A stretch of DNA of 64,000 bases from Emticicia aquatilis (GTDB taxonomy: Bacteria > Bacteroidota > Bacteroidia > Cytophagales > Spirosomataceae). Positions 49,534 through 58,124 of this stretch are shown one piece after another. The notes under the pieces were generated by a model that had not been told where the DNA came from, did not search any database, and worked only from the letters and a program-made list of their open reading frames with translations. The stretch spans positions 186,001-250,000 of the forward strand of contig NZ_BMKK01000008.1 in the NCBI RefSeq assembly GCF_014644295.1, in the 5' to 3' direction. The position numbers and the translations under genes are program-made. How positions within the stretch are numbered: position 1 is the first letter of the stretch; each line of letters opens with the position of its first letter.

Positions 49534-50637
49534 ATGAAATACCTATCCGAATTCCGAAATCCTGAGATTGTAGAGCAATATATTGCCGAACTGCATAAAA
49601 TTACCACCAAACCATGGACAATCATGGAAGTTTGTGGAGGGCAAACACACAGTTTGGTTAAGAATGGAATACTAAATATTCTGCCGAAACAAATCACGAT
49701 GGTTCATGGGCCGGGTTGTCCAGTTTGTGTTACGCCACTCACACTTATCGACAAAGCACTATATTTAGCAGAAGAAAAAAACGTAATTCTGTGTTCGTAC
49801 GGAGACATGATTAGAGTACCAGGTTCGAAGAGGAGTTTGCTTGAAGCCAAAGCCAACGGAGCCGATATTCGTATCATGTATTCGCCACTCGAGGCCGTAA
49901 AAATTGCTCAAGAAAACCCAACACGAGAAGTAGTTTTCTTTGCGGTTGGTTTCGAGACTACTGCTCCAGCCAATGCCCTTTCAGTGATTCATGCTCAACG
50001 ATTAGGGCTTAAAAATTATTCAATATTAGCTTCTCATGTATTAGTACCGCCCGCAATGGAGGCCGTTATTAATGATAAGGAAGCAAAAATTGAAGCTTTT
50101 TTGGCAGCTGGGCACGTTTGCACCATCATGGGTATGAGTGAATATGAGCCAATCGTAGAAAAATATAAGATTCCAATGGTTGTGACTGGCTTCGAACCAG
50201 TAGATTTATTACAAGGAATCTTGATGACGGTTCGCCAACTTGAAAATGGAGAAGCAAAACTCGAGAATCAATATAGCAGAGTTGTAAAGCCTGAAGGAAA
50301 TCCAGAAGCTCAGAAAGTAATAGCCAAAGTTTTTCGAACAGATGACCGTGAGTGGCGAGGAATCGGAACAATTCCCCAAAGCGGTTGGGAAGTTAACGAA
50401 GAAATGGCGGCTTTTGATGCTAATAAAAAGTTTTCGGTCAATATCCAAAAAGTACCCGAATGTGCCGATTGTATTGCAGGACAGGTGTTAAAGGGTATCA
50501 AAAAACCATTTGAGTGTAGCCAATTTGGCAAGGCTTGCACTCCACTCAATCCACTCGGAGCCCCAATGGTATCGTCGGAGGGAGCTTGTGCCGCTTATTA
50601 TCACTATTCAGAAGCAATGGAAGAGGCTCTTGTTTAG
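49534..50637 (+). CDS. hypD: Hydrogenase formation protein HypD
   Basis: Fe-S scaffold for assembly of the Fe(CN)2CO unit. 367 residues from ATG 49534 (MKYLSEFRNPEIVEQY), which gives the normal N-terminus; the frame is open further upstream, overlapping hypC, but with no family sequence. Iron/redox motifs: MEVCGGQTHS, VHGPGCPVCVTP and the C-terminal [4Fe-4S] cysteine set in VPECADCIAGQVLKGIKKPFE...CSQFGKACTPLNPLGAPMVSSEGACAAYY. Confidence 0.94.
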   Translation: MKYLSEFRNPEIVEQYIAELHKITTKPWTIMEVCGGQTHSLVKNGILNILPKQITMVHGPGCPVCVTPLTLIDKALYLAEEKNVILCSYGDMIRVPGSKRSLLEAKANGADIRIMYSPLEAVKIAQENPTREVVFFAVGFETTAPANALSVIHAQRLGLKNYSILASHVLVPPAMEAVINDKEAKIEAFLAAGHVCTIMGMSEYEPIVEKYKIPMVVTGFEPVDLLQGILMTVRQLENGEAKLENQYSRVVKPEGNPEAQKVIAKVFRTDDREWRGIGTIPQSGWEVNEEMAAFDANKKFSVNIQKVPECADCIAGQVLKGIKKPFECSQFGKACTPLNPLGAPMVSSEGACAAYYHYSEAMEEALV

Positions 50638-50679
50638 CCTGAAATTACTTTTGAACCTTAAATTTAATGCTTTATCTAA

Positions 50680-51732
50680 ATGAATAACTCAATACTTAGC
50701 CTTTCGTGTCCAATGCCAAAGCTCGACTTTGATGTGATAACTTTGGGTCATGGAAGCGGCGGAGTTCTGACCAATAAACTGCTCGAATCAGGTGTTTTCG
50801 ATTTACTCAAAAATCCAATTTTAGATGAGCATCACGACGGAGCAATTTTTGAGTTAGATGGGAAATTGGCGTTTTCGACTGATAGCTACGTAATTTCTCC
50901 TGTATTCTTCCCAGGTGGTAATATCGGCGAATTGGCTATCAACGGCACTGTCAATGACCTCGCTATGTGCGGAGCAATTCCGAAGTACCTTTCTCTAAGT
51001 TTTATTTTGGAAGAAGGCCTTACAATGACAGAATTTTGGGAGATTCTGCTTTCTATCAAAGCTGCCGCCGAAAAGTCGGGCATTTTTATCGTAACTGGAG
51101 ATACAAAAGTGGTGGAACGTGGAAAAGGCGATAAGATATTTATCAATACCTCAGGTGTTGGACAATTACACCCGAAAGCAGCAATTTCGGCCAAAAGAGT
51201 ACAAGTAGGTGATAAAGTCATTGTTAGCGGAAATATTGCAACGCACGGCATTGCAATCATGTCAGTGCGTGAAGGGTTAGACTTTGAAACAAGTATCGAA
51301 AGCGATACAATAAACCTAAATCATACAGTTGAGGCTCTATTGGATACTTTTGGAAATGATATACACCTGTTTCGTGACCCTACTCGTGGAGGAGTAGCGA
51401 CTGTTCTCAACGAAATTGCTCGTGACACCAAATTAGGTATAAATATTCAACAAAAGGATATTCCTGTCATAGAAGAAGTGTATGGGGCTTGTGAATTATT
51501 GGGTTTAGACCCTCTTTATGTGGCCAATGAAGGTGTTTTTATGGCGATAGTTTCGGCTGAAATTGCCGATGATTGCTTGAAAAAACTACAAACATTTGAG
51601 AACGGTCAAAATGCAGCTATCATTGGAGAGGTAGTATCTGAGCATCCCAGACAAGTAGTTTTACAGAGTAGAATAGGTGGGAAAAGAGTCATTAATATGT
51701 TGGTTGGCGAGCAACTTCCTCGAATTTGTTGA
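50680..51732 (+). CDS. hypE: Carbamoyl dehydratase HypE
   Basis: Accepts the carbamoyl group from HypF on its C-terminal cysteine and dehydrates it to thiocyanate with ATP. 350 residues, PurM-like fold. ITLGHGSGGVLTNKLLESGVF, DGAIFELDGKLAFSTDSYVISPVFFPGGNIGELAINGTVNDLAMCGAIP and FRDPTRGGVATVLNEIA are characteristic. It ends GEQLPRIC with the acceptor cysteine as last residue, as in the active family. Confidence 0.95.
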   Translation: MNNSILSLSCPMPKLDFDVITLGHGSGGVLTNKLLESGVFDLLKNPILDEHHDGAIFELDGKLAFSTDSYVISPVFFPGGNIGELAINGTVNDLAMCGAIPKYLSLSFILEEGLTMTEFWEILLSIKAAAEKSGIFIVTGDTKVVERGKGDKIFINTSGVGQLHPKAAISAKRVQVGDKVIVSGNIATHGIAIMSVREGLDFETSIESDTINLNHTVEALLDTFGNDIHLFRDPTRGGVATVLNEIARDTKLGINIQQKDIPVIEEVYGACELLGLDPLYVANEGVFMAIVSAEIADDCLKKLQTFENGQNAAIIGEVVSEHPRQVVLQSRIGGKRVINMLVGEQLPRIC

Positions 51733-51755
51733 TTTTATAAAAAGCCCGTAATCGA

Positions 51756-52898
51756 ATGAATATAAGTCTTTCAAAAACACCAGTTTCGTTGGGTAGTGGT
51801 TTGGGGGCGTCGGCTATTGATAAATCGCCTTTGGTGGGTCAATACCTCATTTTTAAAGGTAGCGAAAATAACCCCTTACTTGCTCCAAGAGGAGTTTGGA
51901 TGCACGAAAAGAAGCTTTTTGTGTCAGATACAGGGCAAAATCGGGTGTTTATTTGGCATTCAATTCCACAGACGGCTTATGCTACTCCTGACTTAATCTT
52001 AGGGCAAATCGAACAAAATGATACAGGCCGAAACGCAGGAGCAGGAGTAAGTGCAAGTTCGCTGCAATATCCTTCGGGGATATGGTCAGACGGACAAAAA
52101 CTGATTGTGGCAGATGCTTGGAATCACCGAGTTTTGATTTGGCTTACATTCCCGACTCAAAATGGCCAAGCTGCTGATGTAGTAATTGGACAGCCAAACT
52201 TTGAGCAGAACGAACCAAATGTACGTGGTATTGGCTCTACGCCATCAGCTCAGTCGCTCAACTGGCCTTATGGCGTTTTTTCTGACGGAAATCGCCTTTG
52301 GATTTGTGATACAGGTAATAGACGAATACTTTTTTACGAAAATATTCCAACCGAAAATTATGTAGCAGCCGATAAAGTCATAGGAAAACCAAGTTTTACT
52401 GAGCGAGACTATGAAAATTATGAACCTATTTGGCCGTATTCGGTAAGAGTAAGTCCCAACGGACAACTATCGGTTGCTGATACTCAGTTTTATAGAAACT
52501 TGATTTGGCATCAATGGCAAGATGCTTTTTCAAAGCCTGCCGATGTGATTATTGGCCAACCCGATTTTGATGCTAATGGAATGAATCAGTTTAGCTTATT
52601 TCCCAAACAAGATTCTATGAGCTGGACTTACGATTCGTTTTTTTATAAAAATGGCATTTTTGTGGCAGATACTGGTAATAGTAGGGTTTTGTGGTTTGAG
52701 AATATTCCAAAAAACAATGCTGCTGTGGCCGATAACTTATTGGGACACTATGACTTCAATACGGGTAGCGAAAATACAGAAACTCGATTTGGAACTGATA
52801 GCCAATTATATTGGCCGTTTTCGCTTTGTGTAGCCGAAAATCAATTAGTACTGACCGATACTGGCAATCATCGAGTTGTAATTTATGAAATTTTATAA
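51756..52898 (+). CDS. Six-bladed NHL-repeat protein linked to the hydrogenase
   Basis: 380 residues, no signal peptide, cytoplasmic beta-propeller. Six NHL blades can be counted from the strand pattern: FVSDTGQNRVFIW, IVADAWNHRVLIW, WICDTGNRRILFY, SVADTQFYRNLIW, FVADTGNSRVLWF, VLTDTGNHRVVIY. Between the blades are repeated (V)IGQP(D/N)F turns. NHL proteins occur beside uptake hydrogenases in several phyla; a scaffolding role is assumed but unproven. It directly follows hypE. Confidence 0.85.
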   Translation: MNISLSKTPVSLGSGLGASAIDKSPLVGQYLIFKGSENNPLLAPRGVWMHEKKLFVSDTGQNRVFIWHSIPQTAYATPDLILGQIEQNDTGRNAGAGVSASSLQYPSGIWSDGQKLIVADAWNHRVLIWLTFPTQNGQAADVVIGQPNFEQNEPNVRGIGSTPSAQSLNWPYGVFSDGNRLWICDTGNRRILFYENIPTENYVAADKVIGKPSFTERDYENYEPIWPYSVRVSPNGQLSVADTQFYRNLIWHQWQDAFSKPADVIIGQPDFDANGMNQFSLFPKQDSMSWTYDSFFYKNGIFVADTGNSRVLWFENIPKNNAAVADNLLGHYDFNTGSENTETRFGTDSQLYWPFSLCVAENQLVLTDTGNHRVVIYEIL

Positions 52899-52916
52899 AC
52901 ACCCTCTTAGACCAAA

Positions 52917-53537
52917 ATGCAAGATATTGTCTTATTGCTGAGTGCTGCTGCGATAGGTTTTTCGCATTCTTTTGAGGCCGACCATTTGGTGGCAGTAAGT
53001 AGCATTGTCACTCGTCGAGATAGCACTATCTCTGCCATTAAAGATGGTGTTTTCTGGGGATTAGGACATACTTCAACAATTCTTTTGGTAGCAATTATCT
53101 ATATTCTGAGCAAATTTGCTTTAAATGAAGATGATTTTCGATACTTCGAGGCGGGAGTAGGAATAATGCTTATCATCTTAGGCTTTGTGAGATTTTATCG
53201 AGTATTTCAAGAGCGTTCGCATGGCCATTTACATATAGATGAGCCCTCTTTTGGCTTGGCCTATGGTGTTGGTTTAGTGCATGGCTTGGCAGGTAGTGGT
53301 AGCTTACTAATTTCTATACTTACACAGATTAGAGATAATTTTATGGCCATCACTTATATTCTTATCTTTGGCTTAGGTTCAATCATAGGGATGATGCTCG
53401 CTGCAGGCATTTTTAGCCTACCGTTTTCGGCAAAATTTATTAATAATCGTTGGTTTTCGATGAGTTTGAGTATTATATCAGCCGTTCTGTGTATTGGCCT
53501 TGGAGTAGTTGTTTTTTATAGAAATATTCATCAATAA
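52917..53537 (+). CDS. NicO/UreH-like metal transporter, probably nickel
   Basis: 206 residues with six hydrophobic helices. The first helix carries AAAIGFSHSFEADHLVAVSSIV, the HxxxxDH histidine motif of NiCoT/NicO-type Ni2+/Co2+ permeases; a second set is VFWGLGHTSTILLV and a glycine-rich GLVHGLAGSGSLLISI follows. The cytoplasmic loop has HGHLHID, a possible metal-binding cluster. Position in the hyp operon supports a role in nickel supply for hydrogenase maturation. Confidence 0.78.
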   Translation: MQDIVLLLSAAAIGFSHSFEADHLVAVSSIVTRRDSTISAIKDGVFWGLGHTSTILLVAIIYILSKFALNEDDFRYFEAGVGIMLIILGFVRFYRVFQERSHGHLHIDEPSFGLAYGVGLVHGLAGSGSLLISILTQIRDNFMAITYILIFGLGSIIGMMLAAGIFSLPFSAKFINNRWFSMSLSIISAVLCIGLGVVVFYRNIHQ

Positions 53538-53552
53538 GTTAAGATTTGGTCA

Positions 53553-53798
53553 ATGGAAACACAATTAAATTACAATGAATCCGATTTTGTAGAATATGCC
53601 TTGACTCAAATGAATATCAAAATACTGAAAAGAGAAGGAAAATATTTTGATTTAGAAGGTGGGTTTAAGGTTGAAGTAGAAACAAAAGACCTTTATCGCT
53701 TATCAGTGGAAGACTGGGTGATTTCGCCTTTCGAGGATATTGGAAAAATGTGTGAGTTTATCAAAAAAAATCTTGAAATGTCGCTACACAATGAATAA
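53553..53798 (+). CDS. Small soluble protein, unknown
   Basis: 81 residues, acidic, no membrane segment: NYNESDFVEYALTQMNIKIL, KYFDLEGGFKVEVETKDLYRLSVEDWVISPFEDIGKMCEFIKKNLEM. It overlaps the next gene (53791) by 8 bases and sits 15 bases after the transporter. It may work with either. Family not recognised. Confidence 0.5.
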   Translation: METQLNYNESDFVEYALTQMNIKILKREGKYFDLEGGFKVEVETKDLYRLSVEDWVISPFEDIGKMCEFIKKNLEMSLHNE

Positions 53799-54345
53799 AA
53801 TGGAAGTATCAGTAATAGCCTTGGCCGAAAGTGAGTCGAAAAAAGGTTATTATGTCTTGATTTTAGAAGAAAGTAAGTCCAAAAAACGAATACCTATCAT
53901 TACGGGAAGTCAGGAGGCTCAAGCTATTGCGATTCATTTGGAGCGATTGCAGCCCGCCCGTCCACTTACACATGACTTGTTTAAAAATACTATCACCCAA
54001 TTGGGGGCTATCATTAAAGAGGTCTTTATCCATCGACTTGAGATGGAAATTTTTCATGCCTTAATTATTCTACAAACTGCTGACAAAAAACTTATTGAAA
54101 TAGATGCTCGTACATCCGACGCTATTGCTTTAGCCATTCGGTTTTCATGCCCGATTTATGTGAGCGAGTCAGTATTAGAAAGTGCTGGATACGAAATTGA
54201 CGAAAAAGGTAAAGAGAAAAAAGGCTCTTATGCTGAATATACTCTTGAAGAACTGGAAGAATTATTGGACAAAATTCTAAAAAAAGAAGATTACGAAAGT
54301 GCCGCAAGAGTAAGAGATGCCATCGAACGCAGAAAATCAAACTAA
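53791..54345 (+). CDS. Bifunctional-nuclease-domain (DUF151) protein with UVR tail
   Basis: 184 residues from ATG 53791; a second ATG at 53800 is equally good. The DUF151/BFN domain covers about residues 4-130 (KGYYVLILEESKSKKRIPIITGSQEAQAIAIHLERLQPARPLTHDLFKNTI, IEIDARTSDAIALAIRFSCPIYVSESVLE). The C-terminal helical hairpin LDKILKKEDYESAARVRDAIERR is a UvrB/C-type UVR motif. This domain pair is common in Bacteroidota. It is an odd last gene for a hydrogenase operon and may be a read-through passenger. Confidence 0.82.
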   Translation: MNKMEVSVIALAESESKKGYYVLILEESKSKKRIPIITGSQEAQAIAIHLERLQPARPLTHDLFKNTITQLGAIIKEVFIHRLEMEIFHALIILQTADKKLIEIDARTSDAIALAIRFSCPIYVSESVLESAGYEIDEKGKEKKGSYAEYTLEELEELLDKILKKEDYESAARVRDAIERRKSN

Positions 54346-54748
54346 TATAAATTTATATTGCCTAAATTAGAGGTATGTTTACCTACCTACAACTTCTTTT
54401 CATAGTTTTCTGATTATTTAGATACCATAAGTAATCTTTATCTCTATTTTTTTAGATTAAACGATTCAAACTTCTTGAATGATTTCTATTTTAGAGGCTT
54501 CAAATCTACATAGCCTCTGTATAAATACTGTTTGACCATAATAATGATAGTTTCAGTGCCACAAAGTACTAAAAGAAGTGCCAATTTCTCTCGAAAACTA
54601 CCCTAAATATACACTAAAGCCCAAGAGGTTAGTAAAAAAGAGACCATAAATATCATTTTGAAATTAACTGATAAAGATGCTACACGGCAATAATAATAAT
54701 AACAGTTATGCTAAATTTACTCATTTAGCTCCAAAAGATACTCAACTT
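54346..54748. other. Intergenic stretch without a gene
   Basis: About 400 bases after the hydrogenase island. The only structure seen is a short hairpin AGAGGCT / AGCCTCT at 54493-54518 without a T-run. No promoter box or reading frame is convincing. Confidence 0.4.
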
Positions 54749-56038
54749 ATGATTAGCAATATTTTAAAAAATATTTTGTTTTTATGGGCGATAGCAATGG
54801 GTTTCAATTCGTCATTATTTGCTCAAAAAAGACCTAAACCACGAATCATGATTAGCACCGACATCGGCGGAACCGACCCCGATGATAATCAGTCAATGAT
54901 TCACTTGATGATGTATTCTGACCTGTTTCAGATTGAAGGTTTGATTTCTTCGCCTTTCGGAAAAGGACGAAAAAAAGACCTTTTGGATATGATTGATTTA
55001 TACGAAAAGGATTTTCCGAAGCTGAAAAAACATAATTCAAAGCTGGTAAGACCCGATGCACTGAGAGCCGTTTGTAAACAAGGAGAAACAGAATCGGCTC
55101 CGTATTTAGGAATTAGAAAATCATCGGAAGGTTCAGATTGGATAATCAAATGTGCGAAAAAGAAATCGACCCAACCGCTCTGGGTGTTGGTTTGGGGTGG
55201 TTTGGAAGATTTGGCCCAAGCCCTGCACGATGCTCCCGAAATTGAAAGCAAAATAAGGGTATTTTGGATTGGTGGACCCAATAAAAAATGGAGTATCAAT
55301 GCCTATTCATACATTGTGGAGCATCACCCAAACCTATGGATGATAGAATCTAACGCTACGTATCGTGGTTGGTTTATGGAAGATGAAAATGCCCCAGCTA
55401 ACATGCACGATGCTGCTTATTACGAGAATTTTATCAAAGGTCGGGGCATAATGGGTGCTGACTTTATCAATTATTACAAAGGATATATCAAAATGGGCGA
55501 TACACCTTCGTTGGCCTATTTGATGAAAGGAAATGCCAATAATCCATCGGATGAAAGTTGGGGTGGGACATATAATCCCATTACTCACAGTTCAAGACAT
55601 ATTTTTGAGAGAAACACCACCAAAGTAGATAGTTTTCCTTCCTACGGAGTGGTAGAATGGCGGTTTAAAGGCCCTAATATTTCAATTCCTGCTGATTCAT
55701 CTTGCTTTTCACTTGAAATACAAAAACAAGAATGGCCAGGGTATTATCTCGGAAATGGTGTTTATGGAGTGCGATATTCATCCAAAAAACCAGAGGTCAG
55801 TTCGTATATTATTCACAGTAAAATCAAGGAATTGGACGGACAAAAAGGTGAATATACCAGTACTGCCCCGTGGCCTGGCAAGCCCAACAAAGATGATTAT
55901 AAACTGGGGAAACATTGGTACAGTGATTTACCCAATCCTGAATATTTTTTGGATGGTCAGCAAGGAGCAAAAACACTTTCTAAACATCGAAAAGCGTATC
56001 TTAGTGATTGGGCAAAACGCTGGGAATGGCTGAAATAA
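54749..56038 (+). CDS. Secreted DUF1593 nucleoside-hydrolase-like protein 1
   Basis: 429 residues from ATG 54749, which opens a signal peptide (MISNILKNILFLWAIAMGFNSSLFA). The nucleoside-hydrolase-like domain begins PRIMISTDIGGTDPDDNQSMIHLMMYS, the acidic Ca-binding pattern of the fold, and continues with PLWVLVWGGLEDLAQAL. DUF1593 proteins are exported and often found with polysaccharide- or nucleoside-degrading genes. This copy lacks the extra Ig-like C-terminal domain present in its neighbour and instead ends in a WAKRWEWLK helix. It is a diverged paralogue of the next gene. Confidence 0.72.
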   Translation: MISNILKNILFLWAIAMGFNSSLFAQKRPKPRIMISTDIGGTDPDDNQSMIHLMMYSDLFQIEGLISSPFGKGRKKDLLDMIDLYEKDFPKLKKHNSKLVRPDALRAVCKQGETESAPYLGIRKSSEGSDWIIKCAKKKSTQPLWVLVWGGLEDLAQALHDAPEIESKIRVFWIGGPNKKWSINAYSYIVEHHPNLWMIESNATYRGWFMEDENAPANMHDAAYYENFIKGRGIMGADFINYYKGYIKMGDTPSLAYLMKGNANNPSDESWGGTYNPITHSSRHIFERNTTKVDSFPSYGVVEWRFKGPNISIPADSSCFSLEIQKQEWPGYYLGNGVYGVRYSSKKPEVSSYIIHSKIKELDGQKGEYTSTAPWPGKPNKDDYKLGKHWYSDLPNPEYFLDGQQGAKTLSKHRKAYLSDWAKRWEWLK

Positions 56039-56070
56039 GCTTTTAAATTTAACTTTAAATCTTATTATAA

Positions 56071-57477
56071 ATGAAAATTTTTAAACTACTGATTATCATA
56101 CTTTTTTGTACGAAACTCCATGCCCAAAATACAAAGCCAAGAGTAATTGTTTTGACCGATATTGAAAATGAACCCGACGATGCGATGTCAACGGTGCGTT
56201 TTCTTACCTACTCCAGTCAGTTTGATGTGGAAGGCTTGGTCGCTACTACCTCTGTTCATCAAAAAAACAAGGTTGCTTCGTGGCGACTTAAAGAAATTGT
56301 AGAAGCTTACGGAAAAGTGCAGCCAAATCTTTCGCTTCACGAGTCGGGATATCCAACAACCGAAAAACTCCTTTCGCTCATTAAAGATGGACGTGCCGAT
56401 TATGGTATGCAGGCAGTGGGTAAAGGTATGGATTCTGATGGCTCTGAGTTAATTATTCAATCTGTTGACCGTGCAGACGCTCGCCCTGTTTGGGTATTGG
56501 TTTGGGGCGGCCCCAATTGTTTGGCACAGGCTCTTTGGAAAGTAAAAAATACTCGAAATGCCAAAGAAATTGAGAAATTTGTGGCAAAATTAAGAGTCTA
56601 TACTATATCAGACCAAGATGATAGCGGCCCGTGGGTTAGAAAGACATTTCCGAAACTATTCTACATTGCCAGTCCAGGGTTTCATGCATTAGGTGGATAC
56701 CATTTTGCCACTTGGTCGGGTATCAGTGGTGATAAATTTCATGGTCGATTTGCGGGAGGGAATTTCAGCATCGTTGATAATCCGTGGCTTGATACGCACA
56801 TTCGCAGCAAAGGACCTTTGGGGCAGCAATATCCTTTTGCGAAGTTTTTAATGGAGGGTGATACCCCAAGTTTTTTGTATTTGATAAACAATGGTTTAGG
56901 AAATTCAGAAAATCCAAATTGGGGAAGCTGGGGTGGTAGATACGAATTTTATCAACCCCGAACAGAAAAGTGGTTTTTAGAACCCGAAACTCGCCCACTA
57001 TGGACTGATGCCGAAGATGAAGTTTTTGGGTCAGATAGCAGTTGGCACACCAGTAATAAGGCAACCATTTGGCGTTGGCGTGAAGCTTTTCAGAATGATT
57101 TTGAAGCTCGAATGGATTGGAGTATCAAGCCTTACAAAGAGGCCAACCACCCACCAGTTGTGAAAATTGGTAGTGAAAAATATATAAAAGCCAAAGTAGG
57201 CGATAAAATTAATCTAAGTGCCGAAGGCTCAACCGACCCAGATGGAAATCTACTTTCATATAAATGGTTTTATTATCCAGAAGTTGGAACATTTACTATT
57301 GCAACCGCCCGCACGGGAATTCCATTAAAAATTGAAGATGCCGATAAAGAAAAGGCATGGTTTACCGTACCAAAAAGCATCCGTTTAGGTACAATGCACA
57401 TTATTTTGGCTGTGACTGATAATGGAAAACCTGCTCTGACTCGTTATGAGCGAGTGATTGTTGAGGTTGAACCTTGA
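56071..57477 (+). CDS. Secreted DUF1593 nucleoside-hydrolase-like protein 2
   Basis: 468 residues with signal peptide [18 protein letters not shown]. The N-terminal domain (about 20-350) starts [36 protein letters not shown], with [16 protein letters not shown] in the middle. The C-terminal domain (about 370-468) is an Ig/cadherin-like sandwich ([48 protein letters not shown]), as is normal for full-length DUF1593 proteins. It starts 32 bases after its paralogue, forming a tandem pair probably expressed together. The substrate is unknown. Confidence 0.78.
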   Translation: MKIFKLLIIILFCTKLHAQNTKPRVIVLTDIENEPDDAMSTVRFLTYSSQFDVEGLVATTSVHQKNKVASWRLKEIVEAYGKVQPNLSLHESGYPTTEKLLSLIKDGRADYGMQAVGKGMDSDGSELIIQSVDRADARPVWVLVWGGPNCLAQALWKVKNTRNAKEIEKFVAKLRVYTISDQDDSGPWVRKTFPKLFYIASPGFHALGGYHFATWSGISGDKFHGRFAGGNFSIVDNPWLDTHIRSKGPLGQQYPFAKFLMEGDTPSFLYLINNGLGNSENPNWGSWGGRYEFYQPRTEKWFLEPETRPLWTDAEDEVFGSDSSWHTSNKATIWRWREAFQNDFEARMDWSIKPYKEANHPPVVKIGSEKYIKAKVGDKINLSAEGSTDPDGNLLSYKWFYYPEVGTFTIATARTGIPLKIEDADKEKAWFTVPKSIRLGTMHIILAVTDNGKPALTRYERVIVEVEP

Positions 57478-57514
57478 GAATGTTGTGATTTATTTTTCTG
57501 AATATTATGGTTAA

Positions 57515-58033
57515 TCAAATGACCTTTCCCAATGCCAAACCTGCAAAAGTTGGGTGATTTCTAATCATGTTAGGAGTAAATCTGAATTTTAGATAAAACT
57601 CTCTATCAATTTTTTTGGTAAAGTGAGTTCTAAAGCCCAAAATTGGCATTACATACTCAATATTACCAATAGTTCCTTGATTCGAATGGAAGATTTGACC
57701 ATAACCGATTTCTAAGAATGTTTCATTTCTCAATTTCGGGTTAGGTTTGCATGGGTCTCTTCGTTTAGCTGGTTTATTGAGTAGATAATTATAAGAAATG
57801 GCATGTGGGAATGACCATTGGTCTTCAATCGTTGACATAATTCCTATACCAACTTGCAAACTAAAAAAGCCTCTTTGGGTACGATGCAAGGCGTAATCAA
57901 AATTGAGCGAACCAAAAGGGCTGATTCCGAATGCTTCTAAAGATATACCTTTTTGATGTTTTTCGATTGAATGTTCTTGTCCAAAACTAATGAATGGCAG
58001 GAAGTAAAGTAGGTAGATTTGTAGTTTTTTCAT
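57515..58033 (-). CDS. Secreted outer-membrane-like protein, unknown
   Basis: 172 residues with a signal peptide (MKKLQIYLLYFLPFISFG). The mature part has alternating beta strands with GSLNFDYALHRTQRGFFSLQVGIGIMS, FLEIGYGQIFHS and MPILGFRTHFTKKIDREFYLKFRFTPN, resembling a small outer-membrane beta-barrel. No family assigned. It converges on the DUF1593 gene pair. Confidence 0.55.
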   Translation of the reverse strand: MKKLQIYLLYFLPFISFGQEHSIEKHQKGISLEAFGISPFGSLNFDYALHRTQRGFFSLQVGIGIMSTIEDQWSFPHAISYNYLLNKPAKRRDPCKPNPKLRNETFLEIGYGQIFHSNQGTIGNIEYVMPILGFRTHFTKKIDREFYLKFRFTPNMIRNHPTFAGLALGKVI

Positions 58034-58080
58034 GTAGATTCTTTTTTTCAGAACGTACAGAATTTTCTCAAATTGTATTT

Positions 58081-58117
58081 TAAGGAAGACTTTGCTTAAA
58101 TGGTGAAGTCTTCCTTA
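58081..58117. repeat. Hairpin sharing the AAGGAAGACTT stem with the pheT terminator
   Basis: TAAGGAAGACTT, 13 bases, AAGTCTTCCTTA. It lies just after the GMC oxidoreductase stop on the minus strand. Without a clear T-run on that strand it is a weak terminator, but the stem sequence is the same as at 30506, so it may be a dispersed repeat. Confidence 0.45.
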
Positions 58118-58124
58118 ATTTTTA

